NCBI GenBank assembly: GCA_030685235.1
Contig: MU839140.1
Location: 186,001 to 250,000, forward strand
Length of the DNA: 64,000 bases
Direction: 5' to 3'
From: Copromyces sp. CBS 386.78
Lineage: Eukaryota; Ascomycota; Sordariomycetes; Sordariales; Sordariaceae
Positions within the stretch are counted from its first letter, which is position 1, and each line of letters opens with the position of its first letter. Position numbers and translations under genes: made by a program. Below the pieces are notes generated by a model, which was not told the origin of the DNA, ran no database searches, and saw nothing but the letters and a program-made list of their open reading frames with translations. Of this stretch, positions 56,674 to 64,000 are shown piece by piece.

Positions 56674-57380
56674 GAGAAAGTCTAACCGTACGGTCACGAA
56701 TATCTATCCGTACGGTAATCCACTTTTTCCCTCACACATATCCCTAACTCTCGCGCGGCCACAGATGTCACATGTATTCTTTCGAAAATTTCGCCCAGAA
56801 ATCTGGGCATTACCATTCTTTCATATGTAACATCAGACCGCAGTACCCAGACTAGATACGCACCTATTACGGCTATTAGCGATTGTTACGGCTATTAGCA
56901 ATTATTACGGCTATTAACGATTATTACGGCTGTTAACGACTATTACGGCTATTACGGCTATTAGCGATTGTCACGGCTATCACGGCTGTTAGCGATTGTT
57001 ACAGCTGTTATGGCTATTACGGCTGTCACGGCTGTCAGCGATTATCACGGCTGTCAGTAACTATTACGGCTGTTAGCGACTATCACGGCTGTCACAGCTG
57101 TCACGGCTGTTACAGCTATTATAGCTGTTAGCAATTATTACGGCTGTTAGTAACTATTATAGTTGTTAGCGATTGGCTATTAGCGATTGTTACGGCTGTT
57201 AGCGCGTGTGCTATGTAGGGGTTAGAATGTATAATAGGCTATAATCTGGGGGCTTGGCGGTCGCGGTACGAGCGAGACTAGTGCTAATGGGGAAGGGACG
57301 GCAGGGTTAGGGATATGTATGGAAGAAAAAAGTGGATTACCGTACGGATAGACATTCGTGACCGTACGGTTAGACTTTCT
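56674..57380 (+). mobile_element. MITE-beta2, Mutator-type (707 bp) with central minisatellite
   Basis: Starts GAGAAAGTCTAACCGTACGG and ends CCGTACGGTTAGACTTTCT; the inverted repeats match over about 54 bp. Flanks TTTAAATTA and TTTAAACTA (9 bp, one C/T mismatch) are the target duplication. It shares only the outermost GAGAAAGTC with MITE-beta1, so it is a different family of the same superfamily. Largely free of RIP. Confidence 0.9.
56868..57212. repeat. 19 bp minisatellite inside MITE-beta2
   Basis: About sixteen imperfect copies of TTACGGCT(A/G)TTAGCGATT(G/A), with 9-10 bp half-units (TTACGGCTA or CACGGCTGT) inserted irregularly. Unit lengths vary and there are no unique spacers, so it is not a CRISPR array. 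Confidence 0.9.
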
Positions 57381-57389
57381 TTTAAACTA

Positions 57390-60300
57390 TTGTATTTATA
57401 TATATATCTCTTTTCGACCTTTAGAGTCGCGCGGCGAAAAGTTGCGTAGTTTAGAACTATATTAGAATCGCTTCGTAGGAATTACGGACCCCGGTATATA
57501 AAGTCGCTTCGTTAAACCGCGGATTCGTTAAAACTAGACCCTAAAAGTAATAGTTTAATTATTACAATTATACTTTTATATTACGGCAATCCCCTTTAAT
57601 TACGCTTTTATATTATAATAATCCCTTTTATATTATAAATTAATTTCTTCGTAGAACACGATAATAATTACAATTATTATTCTAATAATAATAACGATAG
57701 CGGTAATAATATTTCGCTACTAGATTATATTATTCTAAGCCTTTAGGAAACGGGATAAAGAATTAGCTTATTAAACGATTCTTCCAATTTATTCGACCTT
57801 AAAGAGTTTTTCAACGTTTTTACTACGGATTTAATTCCCGATATTAAAATTTATCGGATAGCCCTTCTTTAATTTATTAATATTATTCGTAGTATTCGGG
57901 ATTTCGTAAACGGTTTTACGGAGGATATTCGGCTATATTTAATTTTTCGAAATTACAAGGTTTTCGCTAGAACTATTACCCGATAGCTAGCCTTTAAATT
58001 TATTATCGAATTATTAAGAAGGGTATTTATAATAGTTATTGCGAATTATAATATTATAATAGAAAAATGGAATATAATATAATATATAATTATAATTCTA
58101 TAATAGTAGGTTGAAATTATATAAAGCGGACAGATATTAAAGAACGATAAAAACAACGCCGAAACCGGAAACGCCGATTTCTGGTCAGAAAGTGCTCCAA
58201 AACGAAAACCGACAACGGCAATCGACTTAGGAGGGTTATTTACCCCCTCTACGATATCCTACGACGACTGTAGCGATAGCGTTGAGCCGTCGCTACCGAT
58301 AATAATTAATAGAAGTGCGAATAAATTCGAAAATAATATTTATAACCCCCTCGGAAGTATTTTAAAATATAATAACCTTAACGCTATATTTACTATAAAG
58401 ACTTCAGAAAAGATAAAAGAAAATAATAAAACTATAAAGAGATTTATTGCTATAGCGAATAAAATTATAAATTACGCTACTGTATTAATTAACGATTGTC
58501 GTTAAGTTCGAAAATTCTTTTTCGAATTCGTGAAAATTTCTATGAAGAAAAGTAGGTCTAAAATGCCTAAAGTAAATAAGGCCGCCGAAGCCCAATTTAT
58601 TATTAAAAAGGATATTAACGATTTGAAAAAGTTTATTTCGAAGGAAATAAAGAAAAACCTTTAAGAAGCGTCGAAGAAATAAATTAATATTATCCGGAAA
58701 TTACCGGATAAAGTTAGCGCTACTTTCTATTACTTACTTACTATTACTATTAAGAAGTTTATTCCTTCCAATTGCAAACGCTAATTTACTATTAAGGGGG
58801 CTTAAATTACTGCCGAATTTACTATATATTTAAATAATAATATAAAATAAATTATCGAAGGCGTTTTAAAGGAGAACCTATATAAAGTAGTCCGCGTAAT
58901 TACTAAGATAGTAATAAACGGAGACTATATAATTATTTTCAACGAATTAATTAAAGATTAGTATTAGAAGTATTAAATTTAAGTTAAAATAGTCTTTAGA
59001 AAAGAGGCCGTTATATTTTTAAATACTATAGCCATTTTAATTAAAGGAGTTCCGTAGGTTGGTCTCGACGCAAAATAACCCGAATTAGTTATATAAAAAA
59101 TGAGGGCGAAGAATAAAGAGGCGGAAATTATTCGAATTAAATTTTAAAAAAGATATAGAGGGGAAGAAAGAAAAATATTTTTAATCGAAGTTACGATTGC
59201 GAAGGTTATAATTTTCCTCTAAAAGAACTTTTTTTTCTAAAATAACGGCGTATACGTATACAAATTATTTTAAATTATAATTTCCGCTTAATAGTATTTT
59301 AAATATTAATATTTCGGATATATAGTAAAATTCTATTATTAGGAGGACGTTTATAACTATTATAATAAGGTTAAGTATAAAGGGCCGTATATAGGAAAAG
59401 AGAATTACCCTTCGAATAAAGATAATTTCTTAATTTTTTATAAACTATATAAGAAGTTAGGGTATTTCGCCTTCGATAAGAAGAAGTACCTATTTGTAAG
59501 AGTAGTTTATACGAAAGTATTTATTAATTACGTTGAAAGACCTTATAGTTTTATTATTTATAAAAGACCGGTTAAATTAATATTAGAACCGACAATAGAG
59601 TTAGAAGAAGACGTTATAATCCTTAACGCCCTCCTTAATTTCTATTTAATTACGATTTTAGAAAAATTATTTATAGGAAGAGGAAAAAGAGGCCGCCTTA
59701 AAAAGATTAGAAATAGTTCTTAATTGAAATTTATAAGTATAAATCCAATAAACGTTTATACCCACTCCTAAAGTATAAACAATTATATTTATACTAATTC
59801 TATCGCTATTATACTTTTAGCCGCTACTATTATTTCTAAAGAAATAATACCCCTTTAGTCCGCTATTAAATTAAAAGGAAGCCTCTTATAAGGTAATTAA
59901 TAATTTAATTAAAAATATTCTATTAAAATATAGGGAAATTGTACGAGAAAAGGAAAATACTATTCGAATAAAAAGAAATTTATAATATTGTAGTAATTTA
60001 AGAGTTGGGTAAGAATTTAAATAGGGATATTTACCGGCCGAAGGGCGGTAAATATTATAGTATTAATTATTTAGAAAAGGGTAAAATAGTAATTTATATA
60101 AATAAGAAGTAGAATTTAAAAAATTTAAATTTCCGGGTTAAAAAGGATTAGGCTACGGCGATACTAAAGAATTTACAAAAATTAATAATTATTTATTCTA
60201 TTTACTCCTTTATTTTCTTTTAAAGTACGCCGGAATATTAATAAGGGTTTCCCCTCTTTAAACTCTTTAAAGAAAAACCCCCAGCTAGTTAATATATAGT

Positions 60301-61360
60301 TATAAAGGATTATAACCTCTATTACCCCAATTAGAATTTAGAGAATAGGATTAGCCCGGGCGCTGTAAAGTTATTTACGTAAGTACGGTATTAAAAATTT
60401 AGCTTCGTTACTTTCTATAAGGAATTAATAAAGTTCGAAAATACAATTAGAGGAGAGAAAAATAGAATAATCAACTATATATAAGTTTTATAAAGTATCG
60501 AACCCGAATATTAGAGAATATAGTAGTACGGGTAAACGGGTTCGGACTACTACCCTTAAGAAATTTAAATTTAAGTAGGAAAAAGAAATAGGAAAGCGGA
60601 AGTAGAAGAAAGGTTTAATTAAAATTTAATAAATATAGAAAAAGTATAGGAAGCGGCGGAAAAAAGAATATCGATTCTAAAGGGGATTAAAATAATAAAG
60701 GAGTTCGAATTAAGATTTAATAAATTCGGCGGCGAATTCGTTAATATTATAAAAGAATTCGTCCTATATTAAAAGAAAGGTTAGGGAAAATAAGCGGACT
60801 AATAGAATTTAGAATATAAAATAGTAACGAAGGAGGTATAGCGGAAATAGTAAGTTTAATTTAGGAATTGGACGTTTTTAAATTAAAGACAATTTATAGA
60901 AGCGGTAATAAAAAAGAAGAAATTTATTACGAAGATTTAGAGAGCGAAATAGTACGATTATATTGTAAATGCGTCGAAAGATCTAAATAAACTTTAGTTA
61001 TTAGAGAGGTAGGTTAAAATACGAAATTATTATTTAGCAGATCCGCTAAAATTATTACCCTTTAAATAAAACGAACGGGCGAATGAAGTCGAAGATTATA
61101 GCGGTAAGGTAAATATTTTTACCGACCGTTTCTTCCCGAAAGTAGAAATCCCGATAGGATATTTACTAATTAGATTTAATTATTAAACGGCGATACCCCG
61201 GTATTTATTAATAATTTAGTTACCGAAGAGGATATCCGGGAAATCCTTTCGAAGATAGTGCTTAATAAGGTACCGGGTATCGATTAATTTTTAAATAAAT
61301 TTCTGAAAATATATGGAGAATTATTTAAATAGGCGATAGCGGCTTTCGCCGTAGCGAACC
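57390..61360 (+). mobile_element. LINE-like non-LTR retrotransposon relic, truncated by Gypsy-3B
   Basis: A Gag-like ORF1 with zinc knuckles at about 59,290-59,405 (Cys codons changed to Tyr: Y-F-K-Y-*-Y-F-G-Y-I-V-K-F-Y), ending near 59.7 kb. Then an endonuclease with YSIYSFI at about 60,210, KDYNLYYPN at about 60,305-60,331 (functional form GDFNLHHPN) and ENRISPGAVKLFT at 60,341-60,379. Then the start of reverse transcriptase, VLNKVPGID at about 61,259-61,285 and FLNKFLKIYGELFK. It is cut at 61,360 by the Gypsy-3B LTR. The order and motifs fit fungal Tad-like LINEs. Confidence 0.8.
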
Positions 61361-61658
61361 TGTCAGGTCGCTAAGGAACTATCAATTAGCTAGCCTCGTA
61401 GAGGCTCGGGGCGAAATATTGGAAGGCAACGAATTATTCTAGCTAATACCGTATTGTAGCGTTGGATAACGGTAATACTACTCCGGCTTTAACTACTATA
61501 GGATTAAAAGAATAATATTATAAATAATTACTTCCGTTAGTTCCGGAATAGAGAAGTTAAGCTTCAATTTATTTTTTACGTTCCCCCCTAATTTAGTTTC
61601 TTTATATACTTGCCCTATTTATAATTATTTTAATTTATTTACTTCTATTATTTTGATA
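61361..61658 (+). repeat. 5' LTR of Gypsy-3B
   Basis: 298 bp, TGTCAGGTCGC...TTTTGATA, same length as both Gypsy-3A LTRs. Confidence 0.94.
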
Positions 61659-64000
61659 TGTTGAAGCTTCGACCTTTACGGGAGTTGAGCCGATACCGAT
61701 AAAATATAAATACGTAGTAATTATTCTATTTCTTAAATTACTTACCGAAATTCGCGCGTTCGCTCTTATACCTCTTTTATAATATAGGACCATATTATTA
61801 CGCTATTAGCCGCTAATATTCTTCTACTTTCTTCGCCGCTTAGAATTACCCCTTCTTAAAATTTTAATATTATTATTCTAATTATATTCTTCCTTTATTA
61901 TTAATTTACTATCGAAGAAATAAATAATAATAATAGTAATTATAATTAGTTTTACTCTTTTAAAGAAATTTATAATTATTTCGATTATTTCGAAATTAAT
62001 ACTTTTAAATATAAGTATAAATTCTTCGAAGTTTGTATTAGCGCTATTTAATTTTTATTTTCCTACTTCCCGTCGTATATATTAGTTTAGGATTGGCATA
62101 CTTTTATTAATTTATTAAAAAGCGATTAATATAGTAATTACCCTCCTGTTCTTTTTAGTTTCCGCTATAAGGATTATGTTTTTTATAATTAAATTCGCTT
62201 TTCTATTATATTTCCGCCTTCTATTATTACTCTACTAATTATTATTTTTAAATCCCCTATATCCTCCCGGCTTATTTAGACTTCTTAATTATCTTTTTTT
62301 AATTATTATTTTAAATATAATATTATTAAATTTATAGGCGAGAATTATATTTAATTTTATAATTATATTTATAATATCGATAGCTATTATAAAAATTTCT
62401 CTAATATTTTTATTAATTATATTATTAATTACGTTAAAGGTAATTTTAAGAATGTTTAAATCTATTATATTGCCGGCCTTAAGGAATAGTTAGGTTATAA
62501 TCCTATTTGTAACGAGCCTACGTAGTTAGAGTTTTAAAACTTTTTAAAGAGGGAATTTAATATTAGTATATAGAATATTAAGCGTAGCGCTTTTATTAAT
62601 TTTAAATAAATGCGTTAGGGCCCTATAAAATCCGTTTACGATTTTTATAATTAATATTACGCCGAAAAATTCAATTTACCCTATAAATAATAAAAATACC
62701 CGCGTATTATTATTTAAATTAATTACCTTCGTTTTCAATTGTAAAAAAGCGTTTTAATAATAGCGGGTATTAATATTTTAAATTAAATAGTAATGTACGT
62801 AGAGCGGTTAGAGGGTTTTGAAATTAATTCCGAATTATTTGTATAATATCGCTAGTTTTAAATATCCTTTTTTAATTAATTATTATCGTTTTCTTTTTTT
62901 ATTATTATTCCGTCTTCTATTTCTATTCTTATTTTTAATTTTATTTTTATTAATTAATTTATAATTTATTATCCCTTTCTTCCTTTTATAATAAACTTTA
63001 ATATTATTTATAATTATTATAATTAGTAAAATTATATTTATAGCCGTTATATTTAGGCGAAGTTACGTAATATTTACTATAAATATAGTAATATTAATTA
63101 TATTATATTTATTTATATTAAGAAGGCTTATTTTAATTATAGTTAAATTAAATATATAGTATATAATTATTTTTAAGCTTCTAGAGCGCCGGCCTAAGGT
63201 ACGAACGTTAAATTAATTATATTAGTAAAGATAATATTAGCCTAGGAAGGCGTAAGTATATTGTAATTGAATTTAAATACGAAATTATTAGTAAGGATTT
63301 ATAGGGATTGGCGGAAAATATATAGGTTAATAAATTTTAGTGCGGAATTAAATTTTATTAGGAGGTATTTATTCTTAATAAATATTAAAATTGAATTTAT
63401 AAATTATTATTTTGTTAATTTCTCTTTCTAACCTATCCCCGTATAAAGTTTAATTACTTATTTTATTAAACTATATAATTCTTATAGTACTTAGCGGAAA
63501 TATAGGATTACATTTACTATTATCAATTCCCTTTGCATTAATATTATTTTCGGCTACCCTTAGTTTTATAAATATAATTTTAAAATTAATTAGTCCCGAA
63601 AGAAATTCTATTTCTATATTAAAGCTAACAATTTAAACGTAAGCCGGGAATTAACGAAGGAAGTTTATAAGGCTATAATTTACTTTTATAAATTATATTA
63701 AAATTCTATCCTAATATTAAATCCGAAAGAGGCGTTATAGACTTTTTAGAATTTTAATCCCCTATTATTTACTAATTTTCCGTTCGAAGTACTTATATTA
63801 ATTTAAATAGAGTTTTCTACCCTATTTATCAATTTAGGTCTATTTAATATTTATTCTAATATATTTACTACTATATCTTTTAATATACTTTTTAAATTTT
63901 TTTATATTGTATTAAACGGAGTTTATTCCCCGTTAGAGCTTTTATTAGAATTAATACTTCCGGTACTATCCGAGCCGGAAGAAGATATAGCGTTTACCGC
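61361..64000 (+). mobile_element. Gypsy-3B: second copy of the Gypsy-3 family, cut by the window end
   Basis: Its first 2,640 bp run collinear with 47335-49974 of Gypsy-3A, with no net length difference, and the visible differences are overwhelmingly C/T and G/A. It includes the 5' LTR, gag and the start of the protease region. The LTR begins with an unmutated TGTCAGG. The left flank's presumed TSD is GAACC. No frame is intact. Confidence 0.93.

Noticed and set aside
56868..57212. CRISPR-like array
   Set aside because: Repeats are imperfect, unit length varies and there are no unique spacers; it is a minisatellite inside a TIR element in a eukaryotic genome.

Overview
The window comes from a filamentous ascomycete, most likely a sordariomycete. 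The evidence is short GT-AG introns of 50-81 bp, fungus-specific families (DUF2434, RTA1, Zn2Cys6 regulator, deuterolysin), and a right half wrecked by what looks like repeat-induced point mutation (RIP). I cannot name the genus from the sequence alone. The window has two very different halves.

Bases 1 to about 29,600 are ordinary gene-bearing DNA. In order they hold a partial Golgi-tether gene (COG5-like, minus), a DUF2434 membrane protein (plus), an RTA1-like membrane protein (minus), a Zn2Cys6 transcription factor (plus), a FAD oxidoreductase with a C-terminal Rieske domain (minus, four exons), a small conserved protein resembling the deuterolysin prodomain (minus), and a secreted M35 deuterolysin (plus). 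Scattered from 11.6 to 24.8 kb are six very small Ser/Thr/Gly-rich genes, all starting Met-Ser. Two share a C-terminal motif whose codons differ almost everywhere synonymously, so they look like real, old paralogues; one has a one-base frameshift. From 23 to 29.6 kb the DNA becomes a transition zone, with two inverted copies of a MITE-like element bracketing about 5 kb, a lightly damaged membrane-protein gene with two TAG stops, and another broken ORF.

Bases from about 29,600 to 64,000 are an AT-rich block of nested transposons with no intact gene. CpA and TpG are nearly absent while CpG survives, which removes ATG codons and explains the lack of ORFs. Element boundaries can still be read exactly. 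Gypsy-1 (30146-45429, 235 bp LTRs, TSD ATCCG) is split by Gypsy-2 (36944-44211, 222 bp LTRs, TSD AAAGG). A Mutator-like element starts at 46135. A LINE-like element appears to be inserted in it, and carries Gypsy-3A (47335-56544, 298 bp LTRs, TSD ACTAG) and a Mutator-type MITE (56674-57380). A second copy, Gypsy-3B, starts at 61361 and runs off the window. Another Mutator-type MITE (55695-56472, perfect 9 bp TSD) sits inside the 3' LTR of Gypsy-3A. All three complete or near-complete Gypsy elements carry recognisable chromodomain remnants.

The left genes do not form an evident pathway or cluster; they are mainly housekeeping and secretory functions. The most unusual content is the dispersed family of tiny Ser-rich proteins at the edge of the heterochromatin-like block, the standalone prodomain-like protein beside the deuterolysin, and the readable nesting history with two Mutator-type MITEs that largely escaped mutation.
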